64,000 nt of DNA from Parvibaculaceae bacterium (GCA_019636015.1 JAHBYJ010000001.1:1240001-1304000), one strand, 5' to 3'. Counted from the first letter of the stretch, positions 29,790-39,557 are shown. Numbers and translations: made by a program. Notes: generated by a model from the letters alone, not told the origin.

Positions 29790-30392
29790 ATGCAGCTCGA
29801 TCCACAACTCGTCATCATGGCGAAGCGGCCGCAGATCGGCCGTGTGAAGACGCGCTTGGCGCGCGACATCGGCGCGGCGGAAGCACTGCGCTTCTTCAGG
29901 AGCGCGAGCGCCTCGCTCATTCGCCGCGTGGCGCGCGATCCCCGCTGGCAGACCGTGATTGCCATAGCTCCAGACGAAGCGACGCATGATCGCGGTATCT
30001 GGCCGGCAGATATTCCGCGCGTGCCGCAAGGGGGCGGCGATCTCGGGGCACGCATGGGCCGCCTTTTCCGCGAATTGCCTCCGGGCCCTGTGGTCATCAT
30101 CGGCGCGGATATCCCGGGCATCACGCGTGCGCATGTCGCATGTGCCTTCGCCGCACTCGGCAATCGGGATGCCGTGCTCGGTCCGGCCGACGATGGCGGC
30201 TATTGGCTGGTGGGGCTGCGCCGCCGCCCGCGTGTCGCGGAAATCTTCGGGAATGTCCGTTGGTCGAGTGAACACACATTCGGCGACACGGCAGAAAACA
30301 TCCGCAGTCAGGCATTGAGCCTTGCTGTCATCGGCATGCTTGCCGATATCGACACCGGCGACGACTTCAGAAAATGGCGGCAAGGGAGATGA
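29790..30392 (+). CDS. TIGR04282-type glycosyltransferase (DUF2064)
   Basis: 200 residues with a nucleotidyl/glycosyltransferase-A fold. Characteristic pieces are VIMAKRPQIGRVKTRLARDIG at the N-terminus, VVIIGADIPGITRAHV with a D-x-P motif, and LGPADDGGYWLVGLRR. This is the rSAM/selenodomain-associated transferase 1 family, also annotated for arsenosugar biosynthesis in some cyanobacteria. No arsenic or selenodomain radical SAM gene is visible nearby, so that label should not be carried over. It overlaps the methyltransferase gene by 4 bp (ATGA). Confidence 0.86.
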   Translation: MQLDPQLVIMAKRPQIGRVKTRLARDIGAAEALRFFRSASASLIRRVARDPRWQTVIAIAPDEATHDRGIWPADIPRVPQGGGDLGARMGRLFRELPPGPVVIIGADIPGITRAHVACAFAALGNRDAVLGPADDGGYWLVGLRRRPRVAEIFGNVRWSSEHTFGDTAENIRSQALSLAVIGMLADIDTGDDFRKWRQGR

Positions 30393-31144
30393 GCGATCTC
30401 GATCCCTTCAAGATATTTCTCGAGCTGCAGCTCGCCCTGCCGCGCAACGGGCCGGGGAGTAGCCGCGCAACGGAGGCTGCCTTTGCGCTTGTGCCGCCGC
30501 TCGATGAAAACGCGCAAATTCTCGATGTGGGTTGCGGCCAAGGTGCGTCCAGTTTCGATCTGCTGCGTCTGACGAAAGCGCGCGTCACCGCTGTCGATCT
30601 TTACGAGCCCTTCCTCGAAAAGATGAACGCTCGCGCCACGCGCGAAGGTATCGGCGACGACCGCCTCGTCATCAAGCGCGCCGACATGGAGGCACTGCCT
30701 TTCCATGAAGGCGAGTTCGACCTCATCTGGTCGGAAGGCGCCATCTATCTCATCGGTTTCGCCAAAGGGCTGAAACTTTGGCGGCGTTTTCTGAAACCGG
30801 AAGGCCATGTCGCCGTCACGGAATGTACCTGGCTCACAGGCAATCCCTCGGACGAGGCTCGCACCTTCTGGGACGCGGCCTTTCCGGCAATGGGCACGAT
30901 CGCTTCGAATGTCGCGGCGGCGGAGCGCGCAGGCTATGAGGTGATCGGCACGCAGGTGCTGCCACCGGAAGACTGGCGGACCGGTTACTATGTGCCCATG
31001 CAGCGGAAGATTGCGGACATGCGCGAGACATATGGCGATGAAGTCGAACCCGTTCTCGCCGAAGCGGAGGCCGAGATTGCTCTCTTCGAGAACAATCCCG
31101 GCCAGTATTCCTATGTTTTCTATGTAATGCGGCGGAAGCGCTAG
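30389..31144 (+). CDS. Class I SAM-dependent methyltransferase
   Basis: 251 residues. Motif I is [18 protein letters not shown], the motif II acidic residue is in [14 protein letters not shown], and the motif IV area is [18 protein letters not shown]. It resembles small-molecule methyltransferases of the UbiE type, but the substrate is not evident. ATG 30389 has AAGGGAG upstream and overlaps the preceding stop (ATGA). This makes it the third member of a tightly packed operon with the two glycosyltransferases. Its 3' end overlaps mscL by 4 bp, tail to tail. Confidence 0.86.
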   Translation: MSDLDPFKIFLELQLALPRNGPGSSRATEAAFALVPPLDENAQILDVGCGQGASSFDLLRLTKARVTAVDLYEPFLEKMNARATREGIGDDRLVIKRADMEALPFHEGEFDLIWSEGAIYLIGFAKGLKLWRRFLKPEGHVAVTECTWLTGNPSDEARTFWDAAFPAMGTIASNVAAAERAGYEVIGTQVLPPEDWRTGYYVPMQRKIADMRETYGDEVEPVLAEAEAEIALFENNPGQYSYVFYVMRRKR

Positions 31145-31569
31145 CCGCGCGCCTTGATCGCGTCGCGAATTTCCTCGAGCAGCACTTCCTGGCGTGGCGG
31201 CGCGGAAGGTGCGGGCGCCTCGCCCTTTGCGATGCGGGCCTTCAGCGCATTCATCTGCTTGATGACGAGGAATAGCGCAAAGGCGACGATGGTGAACTGG
31301 ATGATGGCGTTGATGAAGCGCCCATAGGCAAGCACGGGAACGCCTGCCGCCTTCGCTGCCTCCACGGAAGCAGGTGCAGTCTCCGCCAGTGTGAGCGCGA
31401 TGAAATAATCGCTGAAATCGACCCCGCCCATGATCGCGCCGATCGGCGGCATGATGACGTCATTGACAAGCGACTGCACGATGGTCGTGAAGGCCGCGCC
31501 GATGATGATGCCGACCGCCATGTCGAGCACATTGCCCTTCAGGGCAAATTCGCGAAATTCCTTGAGCAT
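31141..31569 (-). CDS. mscL: Large-conductance mechanosensitive channel
   Basis: 142 residues with two membrane helices ([24 protein letters not shown] and [19 protein letters not shown]). The N-terminal [13 protein letters not shown] and the pore-lining first helix are canonical, and the C-terminal coiled bundle reads [17 protein letters not shown]. It opens under membrane tension to release solutes on hypo-osmotic shock. ATG 31569 has GGGAGG upstream; the open frame runs to 31818 but overlaps moaB and is not family-like. The periplasmic loop (~residues 51-79) is somewhat long. Confidence 0.96.
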   Translation of the reverse strand: MLKEFREFALKGNVLDMAVGIIIGAAFTTIVQSLVNDVIMPPIGAIMGGVDFSDYFIALTLAETAPASVEAAKAAGVPVLAYGRFINAIIQFTIVAFALFLVIKQMNALKARIAKGEAPAPSAPPRQEVLLEEIRDAIKARG

Positions 31570-31657
31570 GATGAATGGCCTCCCGTCGTGATGATTCCCG
31601 CTCGAGCGCAAATCGTGCGCCGGGAGAGGCGGGGTGACAACGGGAAAATCCGGCGGC

Positions 31658-32200
31658 TCACTTGCGCTGCTTGTGTTCCTCGAGGCGCGGCATGATCTCG
31701 ACGAAGTTGCAGGGCCGGTAGCGGTAGTCGAGCTGGTGGACGAGGATTTCGTCCCAGCCGTCCTTGCAGGCGCCGGGCGAGCCCGGCAGCGCGAAGAGGA
31801 AAGTGCCGCCTGCGACACCCGCCGTCGCTCGCGACTGGATCGTCGATGTGCCGATCTTGTCGTAGGAGACGCGGTGGAAGAGGGCCGAGAACCCGTCGAT
31901 CTCCTTGTCGTAGACCGACTTGAAAGCCTCCGGCGTCACGTCGCGCCCGGTGAGCCCGGTGCCGCCGGTCGAGATCACCACGTCCACCTTGTCGTCCGCG
32001 ATCCAGGTCTTGAGCGTGCTGCGAATGAGCGACGTGTCGTCCGGTACGATGCGGCGCGCAGCGATATGATGTCCCGCCTTCTCGATACGCTCGGCCAGCG
32101 TATCGCCCGACTTGTCGTCCTCGGCTGTGCGCGTGTCGGAGACAGTCAGCACGGCGATATTGAGGGGGATGAAGTCGCGTGTCTCGTCGATGCCGGGCAT
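31658..32200 (-). CDS. moaB: Molybdenum cofactor biosynthesis protein B
   Basis: 180 residues of the MoaB/Mog fold. The conserved stretches are [40 protein letters not shown] and [19 protein letters not shown]. MoaB/Mog-type proteins adenylylate molybdopterin before molybdenum insertion. GAAAGG lies before ATG 32200. The C-terminal HKQRK tail is short. It is upstream of mscL on the same strand with an 88-bp gap. No other moa gene is visible in the window. Confidence 0.94.
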   Translation of the reverse strand: MPGIDETRDFIPLNIAVLTVSDTRTAEDDKSGDTLAERIEKAGHHIAARRIVPDDTSLIRSTLKTWIADDKVDVVISTGGTGLTGRDVTPEAFKSVYDKEIDGFSALFHRVSYDKIGTSTIQSRATAGVAGGTFLFALPGSPGACKDGWDEILVHQLDYRYRPCNFVEIMPRLEEHKQRK

Positions 32201-32281
32201 GAAAATACCTTTCGCGGGGAGATGGCCGCATCATATAGCGGAAATCGGTCAGGGTGTCCCGGCGTAAAGCAAAGCGCCATC

Positions 32282-32318
32282 GCCGCCGCGCCGTCAGCCA
32301 TGAAGACGGCGCGGCGGC
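32282..32318 (-). terminator. Long perfect hairpin behind the RND pump operon
   Basis: GCCGCCGCGCCGTC (32282-32295) and GACGGCGCGGCGGC (32305-32318) form a perfect 14-bp stem with a 9-nt loop, just after the pump permease stop at 32337. No T tract follows on the minus strand, but the very stable stem probably ends or protects the pump transcript. Confidence 0.6.
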
Positions 32319-32336
32319 TCAGGCACACCGGCGGGA

Positions 32337-35300
32337 TCAGGATGCCGCCGGCGCCGGCGCCGGGACCGGCGTCTCGCCATGCGCCGTATCGGGGATCGGC
32401 TCGTCGAAGGTGAGCGTTTCCCCATGCTGGCGGAGAGGCCGGTTGCCTGTCAGCTTGCGCAGCAGCACATAGAAGACGGGCGTGAAGAAAATGCCGAAGG
32501 CGGTCACGCCGAGCATGCCGAAAAGCACGGCGATGCCCATGGCATTGCGCATTTCGGCGCCCGCGCCGCTCGAGATCGCCAGCGGCAAGACCCCCATGAT
32601 GAAGGCGATGGAGGTCATCAGGATCGGGCGGAGCCGCAGCCGGCTCGCCTCGATCGCCGCCTGGACGGGCGTGCGGCCTGCGAATTCAAGCTCACGCGCG
32701 AATTCGACGATCAGGATGGCGTTCTTCGCCGACAATCCGACGAGGACCATCAGGCCGATCTGGGTGAAGATGTTGCTGTCGCCGCCTGTCATCCAGACGC
32801 CGGTCATCGCCGCCAGCAGGCTCATGGGTACGATCATGATGATCGAGAGGGGGAGCGCGAGGCTCTCATACTGTGCCGCAAGCACGAGGAAGACGAGCAG
32901 AATCGCCACCGGGAAGATGATAAGCGCAGAATTCCCGGCAAGGATTTCCTGATAGGTGAGCTCCGTCCATTCGAAGGAGAAGCCCTTGGGCAAGGTCTCG
33001 GCCGCGATGCGCTCCACGGCGGCGCGCGCCTCGCCTGAGGAATAGCCGGGCGCCGCGTCGCCGTTCACGTCCGCCGAGAGAAAGCCGTTATAGCGCATGG
33101 CGCGCTCCGGCCCCGCGCTTGGCTGAACATTGACAAGCGCAGACAGCGGAACCATCTCGCCGCTCGTCGAGCGCACGCGCAACTGGCCGATATCCTCGGC
33201 GTGCGCACGGAACGGTGCATCCGCCTGGACGCGAACCGAATAGGTCCGGCCGAAGCGGTTGAAGTCGTTCACATAGAGCGAACCGAGATAAATCTGCATC
33301 GTCTCGAACACGCTGGTCACGGGCACGCCGAGCTGGCGCGCGCGGGTGCGGTCGAGATCGACATAGAGCTGCGGCACATTCACCTGATAGCTGGTGAAAA
33401 GGCCGGTGAGTTCGGGCGCCTGCTCGGCCGCGGCAAGAAACTCCTTCAGAACCCGGTCCAGTTCCGAGTAGCCAAGGCCCGCGCGATCCTGAATCTGCAG
33501 CTTGAATCCGCCGATCGTGCCGAGGCCCTGAACGGGCGGCGGCGGAAAGATCGCGATATAGGCATCCTGGATCTGGCCAAACTTTTCGTTCAGTCGTTCG
33601 GCAATGGCAAAGCCGCTGAGGGAGGCGTCCCTGCGGTCGCCGAATTCGTCCAGACCCAGGAATACGATGCCGGCATTGGCGCTGTTGGTGAAGCCGTTGA
33701 TCGACAGGCCCGGAAAGGCAATGGCGTTCTTCACGCCGGCCTCGCCCAGCGAGATGTCGCCCATGCGGCGGATCACTTCTTCCGTACGGTCGAGCGTCGC
33801 CCCGTCGGGAAGCTGAGCAAAGCCGACGAGATACTGCTTGTCCTGCGCGGGCACAAAGCCGCTCGGCACCGCCTGAAAGACGCCCCAGGTGAGCCCGATC
33901 AGCGCCAGATAGACGCCCATCGTGACGGCCTTGCGCGAAACGATGCGTGCCACACCCTGCCCGTAGGCCTCGGAGCTTGCGCCGAAAAAGGCATTGAACC
34001 GGCGGAAGAACCAGCCGAAGGCGAAGTCGATGCCGCGCGTCAGCCTGTCCTTCGGTTCGTCATGGCCCTTGAGCAGCAGCGCCGCGAGTGCCGGCGAAAG
34101 CGTCAGCGAATTGATGGCTGAAATCACCGTCGAGATCGCGATGGTGAGGGCGAACTGCCGGTAGAACTGCCCGGTGAGACCGGAGCTCATGGCAAGCGGA
34201 ACGAAGACGGCAACCAGCACGAGCGCAATGGCGATGATGGGACCCGAGACCTCGCGCATCGCGCGGTAGCTCGCTTCGAGCGGCGTCAGCCCTCGCTCGA
34301 TATTCCGTTCGACGTTCTCGACGACGACGATGGCGTCGTCCACGACAATGCCGATGGCAAGCACAAGGCCGAACAGGCTGAGCGCATTCACCGAGAAGCC
34401 GAAAAGATACATCACCGCAAAGGTACCGACGATGGAAACCGGCACCGCGAGAAGCGGAATGATCGAGGCCCGCCACGTCTGCAGGAAGATGATGACGACG
34501 AGAACGACGAGCGCCACCGCCTCGAGTAGCGTGGTGATGACGGCATCGATGGAAGCGCGCACGAACTGCGTCGGGTCGTAGACGATGTCGTAATCGACGC
34601 CTTCCGGCATCATTTCCTTCAGCTCCGCCATCGTCGCGCGGACATTGTCGGAAATCTCGATGGCATTGGAGCCGGGTGCCTGGAAGATGGGAATGGCGAC
34701 GGCGCTGTCATTGTTGAGCAGCGAGCGCAGCGCATATTCGGCGGCGCCGAGCTCGATCCGTGCGATGTCGCTGAGTCGCGTCACCTCGCCATTCTCGCCG
34801 GTCTTGACGATGATCTCGGCAAATTCCTCCGGGGATTGCAAGCGGCCCTGCGCATTGACGGGAAGCTGCAGGTCGATGCCGGGCAGCATCGGCGATGCAC
34901 CGATGACGCCGGCGGCCGCCTGCACGTTCTGCGCCCGAATCTCCTGCACCACGTCGCTAGCCGACAGCCCCCGCTCCGCGATCTTTTGCGGGTCGAGCCA
35001 GATGCGCATGGAATAATCGCCGGAGCCGAACAGACTGACCTCGCCCACGCCCGGCAGCCGCGCAAGACGGTCCTTCACATTGAGGACCGCGTAATTGCGT
35101 AGATAGGTCATGTCGTAGCGGCCGTTCGGCGATGTGAGATGCACGACCATGGTAAGGTCGGGCGAACTCTTCACCGTGGTGATGCCGAGACGGCGTACCT
35201 CTTCCGGCAGGCGCGGCTCGGCCTGGGCGACGCGGTTCTGGACGAGCTGCTGCGCCTTGTCGGGGTCGGTGCCGAGCGCAAACGTCACGGTGAGCGTCAT

Positions 35301-35567
35301 CAGCCCGTCGGTGGTCGCCTGGCTCGACATGTAGAGCATGTCCTCGACGCCGTTCACAGCTTCCTCGATGGGGGTCGCCACGGTTTCGGCGATCACCTTG
35401 GGATTGGCGCCGGGATACTGCGCCCGCACCACGACGGTCGGCGGCACGACTTCGGGATATTCGGAGATGGGAAGATTGGGGAGCGAGAGCAGCCCCGCGA
35501 GGAAGATCAGGATCGACAGCACGCCGGCAAAGATCGGTCTGTCGATGAAAAAGCGCGAAATGTTCAT
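32337..35567 (-). CDS. RND multidrug efflux pump permease (AcrB/MexB, HAE1 family)
   Basis: 1076 residues, the normal length for the HAE1 family. The N-terminus MNISRFFIDRPIFAGVLSIL is characteristic. Twelve membrane helices and two large periplasmic loops are expected. The proton-relay DD pair in TM4 is present in GIVVDDAIVVVENVERNIERG, and GFVPAQDKQYLVGFAQLPDG is typical of AcrB porter domains. ATG 35567 has GAGAGA 7 nt upstream. It is cotranscribed with the adaptor gene and probably exports lipophilic drugs through a TolC-type channel encoded elsewhere. Confidence 0.96.
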   Translation of the reverse strand: MNISRFFIDRPIFAGVLSILIFLAGLLSLPNLPISEYPEVVPPTVVVRAQYPGANPKVIAETVATPIEEAVNGVEDMLYMSSQATTDGLMTLTVTFALGTDPDKAQQLVQNRVAQAEPRLPEEVRRLGITTVKSSPDLTMVVHLTSPNGRYDMTYLRNYAVLNVKDRLARLPGVGEVSLFGSGDYSMRIWLDPQKIAERGLSASDVVQEIRAQNVQAAAGVIGASPMLPGIDLQLPVNAQGRLQSPEEFAEIIVKTGENGEVTRLSDIARIELGAAEYALRSLLNNDSAVAIPIFQAPGSNAIEISDNVRATMAELKEMMPEGVDYDIVYDPTQFVRASIDAVITTLLEAVALVVLVVIIFLQTWRASIIPLLAVPVSIVGTFAVMYLFGFSVNALSLFGLVLAIGIVVDDAIVVVENVERNIERGLTPLEASYRAMREVSGPIIAIALVLVAVFVPLAMSSGLTGQFYRQFALTIAISTVISAINSLTLSPALAALLLKGHDEPKDRLTRGIDFAFGWFFRRFNAFFGASSEAYGQGVARIVSRKAVTMGVYLALIGLTWGVFQAVPSGFVPAQDKQYLVGFAQLPDGATLDRTEEVIRRMGDISLGEAGVKNAIAFPGLSINGFTNSANAGIVFLGLDEFGDRRDASLSGFAIAERLNEKFGQIQDAYIAIFPPPPVQGLGTIGGFKLQIQDRAGLGYSELDRVLKEFLAAAEQAPELTGLFTSYQVNVPQLYVDLDRTRARQLGVPVTSVFETMQIYLGSLYVNDFNRFGRTYSVRVQADAPFRAHAEDIGQLRVRSTSGEMVPLSALVNVQPSAGPERAMRYNGFLSADVNGDAAPGYSSGEARAAVERIAAETLPKGFSFEWTELTYQEILAGNSALIIFPVAILLVFLVLAAQYESLALPLSIIMIVPMSLLAAMTGVWMTGGDSNIFTQIGLMVLVGLSAKNAILIVEFARELEFAGRTPVQAAIEASRLRLRPILMTSIAFIMGVLPLAISSGAGAEMRNAMGIAVLFGMLGVTAFGIFFTPVFYVLLRKLTGNRPLRQHGETLTFDEPIPDTAHGETPVPAPAPAAS

Positions 35568-35666
35568 GGCAGCATCTCTCATTCGCAGGCAGCGTGCTGC
35601 CCGGTTCGTTCGCTGATGGGAAAGGGCGGGTCCGGCGGGCCGTCCTGATCCGGCCCGCCGTTTCGT

Positions 35667-36893
35667 TTACTGCGCCTGGCGTACTGTGCTGTCGCCCGCC
35701 GAGGCGAACTGCGAAGGCGGTGTCATCGATACGAGCTGCGGCTCGACAATATCGCCCGGCCGGACGCGCTGCAGGCCGTTGACGATGATCCGCTCGCCCG
35801 CGGAAAGTCCGCTCGTGACCTCACGAAGATTCTGGACCTTCGCGCCGAGCTTTACCTCCCGCCAGACAACCTTGTCCTCGTCATCGACAACCAGAACGAA
35901 CTGCTTGTCCTGATCCGCACCGACAGCCCGTTCGGATATCGCAAGGACGAGGCGCGACGTGGCGGTGCCCATGCGGAGCCGGGCGAACTGGCCGGGAATG
36001 AGACTGCCGTCTTCATTGTCGAAAACGGCGCGGACCCGGATCGTCCCGCTCTGTATGTCGACCTGGTTGTCGATCAGCTGCAGGCGGCCTTCGATCGGCG
36101 TTCCCTCGGACGAAGATGTCCCCATGCGAACCGGGATGCGGTTGACCTCGGCATGGGCATCCGTTCCCTTGAGCCCCTGGAGCGCCTCCGTGACGACACG
36201 TTCATCGGCATTGAAACTTGCATAAATGGGGCTCACGGAAACCAGTGTCGTCAGGATCGGAGCATTCGGCCCGGCGGAGACGAGGTTGCCCGCCGTGATT
36301 TCCGCCTTGCCCACCCGTCCCGCAATCGGCGCACGCACTTCCGTATATTCGAGATTGAGCTTCGTGGTCTTCAGCGCCGCCTGCGCCGCATGGAGCGCAG
36401 CTTCCGCTTCGCCAAAGGCATTGGCGCGCTCGTCGAGGGTCCGTCGCGAAATCGTACCCTTCTCGACAAGCTGCCGTGCACGCGCGAGATCTGTGCGGGC
36501 GAAGCCGTAGCGCGAGGTCGCGGAGGCAAGCTCCGCTTCGGCGCGGGCAACCTCTGCCGCATAGGGTTCCCTGTCGATGGTGAACAACAGGTCGCCCTTC
36601 TGGACGAGCGCGCCTTCGCGGAAATGAATCTCTTCGATGAGGCCGGCCACCCGCGGCCGGATATCGGCGCGTCCCACCGCCTCAAGGCGGCCCGAAAATT
36701 CATTCCAGGAGGTGAGGTCGAGAGGTTCGACCGTCGCGACCGAAACCACGGCTGCTTGCGGCAGTTCGGCTTGAGGCTCGGGCTCCGCGCCCGAAACGGC
36801 AGCGCTCAGCCCGGTGGCGAGCGCGAGGACGGAAGCGGCGAGGCCGGCGGCGGCGAGGCGGCCGCGAAGTGTCTGGGGGGCAAAGCGTGACAT
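35667..36893 (-). CDS. RND efflux periplasmic adaptor (membrane fusion protein)
   Basis: 408 residues. The N-terminal signal or anchor helix (LAAAGLAASVLALATGL) lacks a lipobox cysteine. The lipoyl/barrel halves flank a coiled-coil hairpin: FSGRLEAVGRADIRPRVAGLIEEIHFREG and YTEVRAPIAGRVGKAEITAGNLV. The C-terminal beta-barrel ends with SGLSAGERIIVNGLQRVRPGD. It bridges the permease to the outer-membrane channel. AGGAG lies before ATG 36893. It is the first gene of the pump operon, divergent from the TetR regulator across 199 bp. Confidence 0.94.
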   Translation of the reverse strand: MSRFAPQTLRGRLAAAGLAASVLALATGLSAAVSGAEPEPQAELPQAAVVSVATVEPLDLTSWNEFSGRLEAVGRADIRPRVAGLIEEIHFREGALVQKGDLLFTIDREPYAAEVARAEAELASATSRYGFARTDLARARQLVEKGTISRRTLDERANAFGEAEAALHAAQAALKTTKLNLEYTEVRAPIAGRVGKAEITAGNLVSAGPNAPILTTLVSVSPIYASFNADERVVTEALQGLKGTDAHAEVNRIPVRMGTSSSEGTPIEGRLQLIDNQVDIQSGTIRVRAVFDNEDGSLIPGQFARLRMGTATSRLVLAISERAVGADQDKQFVLVVDDEDKVVWREVKLGAKVQNLREVTSGLSAGERIIVNGLQRVRPGDIVEPQLVSMTPPSQFASAGDSTVRQAQ

Positions 36894-36987
36894 GGCAAAC
36901 TCCTGGGGCCAAGGCCCTGAACTGAAACAAGAAAACCGGCACGAGAGGGGGAGGGCGGGCCGGTGGGTGACGAGCTTTGAGGGGTAA

Positions 36988-37017
36988 TTCTGTAGTGGAT
37001 TCTGTAGCGAAGGCTAC
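36988..37017. repeat. Direct repeat and small inverted repeat in the pump/TetR intergenic region
   Basis: TTCTGTAG occurs at 36988-36995 and again at 37000-37007, 12 bp apart. The second copy overlaps an inverted repeat GTAGC (37004-37008) / GCTAC (37013-37017). Either may be part of the pump operon promoter or a regulator site. Confidence 0.4.
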
Positions 37018-37026
37018 GCATATGGG

Positions 37027-37048
37027 CCTTGAAGGCCACCCTTCAAGG
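37027..37048. promoter_or_regulatory. Candidate TetR-family operator between the pump and its regulator
   Basis: A perfect inverted repeat, CCTTGAAGG (37027-37035) and CCTTCAAGG (37040-37048) with a 4-bp spacer, lies in the divergent promoter region, 45 bp before the TetR start. Position and symmetry suit binding by the adjacent TetR dimer, controlling itself and the pump. Confidence 0.6.
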
Positions 37049-37092
37049 TGCTTATGTAATGGAAACTAAAAAAATTCACGGAGGATACCGCC

Positions 37093-37680
37093 ATGGCCGT
37101 GGGACGTCCCCGCGCGTTTGATGCCGACGAGGCGCTCGACAAGGCGCTCGTCGTGTTCTGGAGGAAGGGATATGACGGCGCGTCGCTGGCTGAATTGACC
37201 TCTGCAATGGGGATCAATCCGCCGAGCCTTTATGCCGCCTTCGGGAACAAGGAGGGGCTATTCCGCCGCGCCCTCGACCGCTATGAGGAACAGCAAGGCT
37301 GTTTCATCGATGAGGCGCTCGCCGCACCGACCGCGCGAGAAGCGGTCGAGCGATTGCTCTGCAATGCCGCTTCGAAGCATTGCGAGGAAGGCCATCCGCA
37401 AGGCTGCATGCTGGTGACGGCGGGGCTTTCCGGCGACGAGGAATCGAGCGCCATCCGCGAGGAGCTGGCCGCGCGCCGGAAGGCGGGTGAAGACGACATC
37501 AGAAAGCGGCTCGAACGGGCAAAGCGCGAAGGCGACCTGCCGAAGACCGCGAACCCCGCCGCTCTCGCGCGTTATGTGACCACCGTCTTGCGCGGCATGT
37601 CGGTGCAGGCGGCGGGCGGCGCGACGGCCAGGGAACTGAAGCAGGTCGCTGAAATGGCGATGAAGGCCTGGCCGGATTGA
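37093..37680 (+). CDS. TetR/AcrR-family transcriptional regulator
   Basis: 195 residues. The N-terminal helix-turn-helix reads GRPRAFDADEALDKALVVFW, RKGYDGASLAELTSAMGINPPSLYAAFGNKEGLFRRALDRY, which is typical TetR. The remainder (~60-195) is the variable ligand-binding and dimer domain. GGAGG lies before ATG 37093. It is divergent from the RND adaptor-permease operon, so it most likely represses the pump and is released by a pump substrate. A perfect inverted repeat in the shared promoter is a candidate operator. Confidence 0.93.
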   Translation: MAVGRPRAFDADEALDKALVVFWRKGYDGASLAELTSAMGINPPSLYAAFGNKEGLFRRALDRYEEQQGCFIDEALAAPTAREAVERLLCNAASKHCEEGHPQGCMLVTAGLSGDEESSAIREELAARRKAGEDDIRKRLERAKREGDLPKTANPAALARYVTTVLRGMSVQAAGGATARELKQVAEMAMKAWPD

Positions 37681-37688
37681 GACGGGGC

Positions 37689-39482
37689 CTAGCGGCCGAT
37701 ACCGTCATAGACCGGCCAGGTGCCGGACGCGGTCGCGTCGAGCGAGCCTACGGGTTGTCCGAGGCGTTCGCGATAAATCCAGTAATTGGTGACGACGCGC
37801 TCGATATAGCCGCGTGTTTCGGCGGCGGGGATACTCTCGATGAAGAGAAATGGATCGCCGCGGAAGTCGATGCTCGAAAGCCAGCGTGAAAGATTGCCGG
37901 GCCCGCCATTATAGGCGGTGGTCAGCATGAAGAGATTGTCGTTGGGCCCGCCCGAGCCCATCAGCTCGGCGATATAGTCCTGCCCGAGCGTGACGTTGAA
38001 AGTCGGATCGAGCAGCCTGTCGCGATTATCGCCCGCAAGAGAGCGGTCCTGCGTGAGGTGGGTCGCCGTGGCCGGCATGATCTGCATCAGCCCGCGTGCG
38101 CCGGCCCATGACATCGCATCGGGCTTGAAGCCGCTTTCCTGCCGCATGAAGGCGAGGAGAAGGGCACGGTCCACCTTGTAGCCATTGCTCGGCTTGTAAT
38201 CCGCGAGCGGGAAAAGCCCGGCATTGAGTGCAATCCGACCGCCTTTGGCGGCGGTGGCGGGAAGATGCGCGGCATTTGCGACCTGCAGCTGAACCGCGGG
38301 AAGGTCATAGGCGATTGCAAGGGCGATCATGGCCTGATCGAGAGAGGGATCGATCAATGCATGGGCGCGCAGCAACTCTTCGCGCGCAAGGTCGTGTCTG
38401 CCGGTCTGCGTCAGCGCAACGGCGCGGCCGACGGACGGCGTGGCGATGAGAGCCCGGAAGGAGGCTTCATCGAGCCGCGGCTCCGCCCATTCGATCCGGA
38501 GATCGCGGCCGAGCTGGCGCGTCGCCAGAATGCCGTAGAAGGTCGCGCCCGTATCGGCGGCCGTCTCGAGCAGGGGCGCCACCTTCTCGGGCTTCCCTTC
38601 CGCGAGATAGGCACGCGCCGCCCAGAAGCTGCCCGCTGCTTTCGTCCAGGGCGAGATGCGCTGGCTGTTCGAGAGGGATTCGAAATGGCGAGCGGCACTC
38701 GCATAATGTCCCATGCGCCACGAGGCGAGACCCGCATACCAGTCTGCGAGCGGAACGTCGCGCGCATGGGTGCTCAGGATTTCCGATGCGAGCTTGTAGG
38801 CCCGCTCATCTTCGCCCTCGAGAAAATAGGAGGCGACGATGCGCTCGCGGACCTTGCTGAATTCCGCACTGGTAAGCGCGTTGCGCGCATTCTTCCGGCG
38901 CAGATAGGCTTCCGCATGAACCGCGCTCTCCGTGCGCAGCATCTTGCGCACTTCATCGTCCATGTCGCGGAAGCGCTGCGACGTCGCTTCGATGATGCCG
39001 TCGTCCACGGCGTAGGTCGTGTGCACGGGCTGGCGCCAACGGCGCGGTTCGGGCCGCATGGGCGCGGCGGCGGAAGCCGGGCGGCGCTTCATCGCCAGCT
39101 TGTAGATGTCGGCCGCGCCGGGCTGGTCGTTATACTTGGCGAGCCAGTCCCGAAGCTCGGCATAGCTCGTGCGGTAATGAGGACCGAGATATTTGGCGTG
39201 CAGCACATAGCCCATCAGCCGCTTGTCGCGGAGTTGCGCGGCGAGCTTGTCTGCTTCGGCAAAACGGCCTCGTTCTGCAGCCGTAAAGAGCTTGCGGTAG
39301 GTTTCGCGGTCGTTGCCGTCGAGGACTTCGGGGCTCCAGACGCGCCCGGTAACCTGCGGCGGGAAGTTGTCCGCTGAGGCAGGAAGGGGAGATGCAGCCA
39401 GAACCGCCGCTGCCATCGCAGCCGCACAAACCAGCCGGCCCGCCGCGCGTGCGGCGGAAAGGTGAAAAGCCCCCCGTTTCAT
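37689..39482 (-). CDS. Soluble lytic murein transglycosylase (SLT family)
   Basis: About 597 residues. A signal peptide (AAMAAAVLAASPLPASA) is followed by a long alpha-superhelical region and a C-terminal lysozyme-like SLT domain. The catalytic Glu is in LLAFMRQESGFKPDAMSWAG, followed by GARGLMQIMPATA and LMLTTAYNGGPGNLSRWL. It cleaves peptidoglycan glycan strands in the periplasm with formation of anhydro ends. I chose ATG 39482 for a typical signal peptide; ATG 39491 and GTG 39515 are in frame and equally lack a ribosome-binding site. Its 3' end faces the TetR gene 8 bp away. Confidence 0.93.
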   Translation of the reverse strand: MKRGAFHLSAARAAGRLVCAAAMAAAVLAASPLPASADNFPPQVTGRVWSPEVLDGNDRETYRKLFTAAERGRFAEADKLAAQLRDKRLMGYVLHAKYLGPHYRTSYAELRDWLAKYNDQPGAADIYKLAMKRRPASAAAPMRPEPRRWRQPVHTTYAVDDGIIEATSQRFRDMDDEVRKMLRTESAVHAEAYLRRKNARNALTSAEFSKVRERIVASYFLEGEDERAYKLASEILSTHARDVPLADWYAGLASWRMGHYASAARHFESLSNSQRISPWTKAAGSFWAARAYLAEGKPEKVAPLLETAADTGATFYGILATRQLGRDLRIEWAEPRLDEASFRALIATPSVGRAVALTQTGRHDLAREELLRAHALIDPSLDQAMIALAIAYDLPAVQLQVANAAHLPATAAKGGRIALNAGLFPLADYKPSNGYKVDRALLLAFMRQESGFKPDAMSWAGARGLMQIMPATATHLTQDRSLAGDNRDRLLDPTFNVTLGQDYIAELMGSGGPNDNLFMLTTAYNGGPGNLSRWLSSIDFRGDPFLFIESIPAAETRGYIERVVTNYWIYRERLGQPVGSLDATASGTWPVYDGIGR

Positions 39483-39557
39483 GGCGGCCATCTTAGCGGG
39501 CGAACCGGGGCTCACAAGCCCGTATAGGTTGAATCGTGCCGAATTCGGACGGCGAGG

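Noticed and set aside
29790..30392. Arsenosugar biosynthesis annotation for the DUF2064 transferase
   Set aside because: No ArsM, ArsS or other arsenic gene is visible nearby; only the family name supports it.
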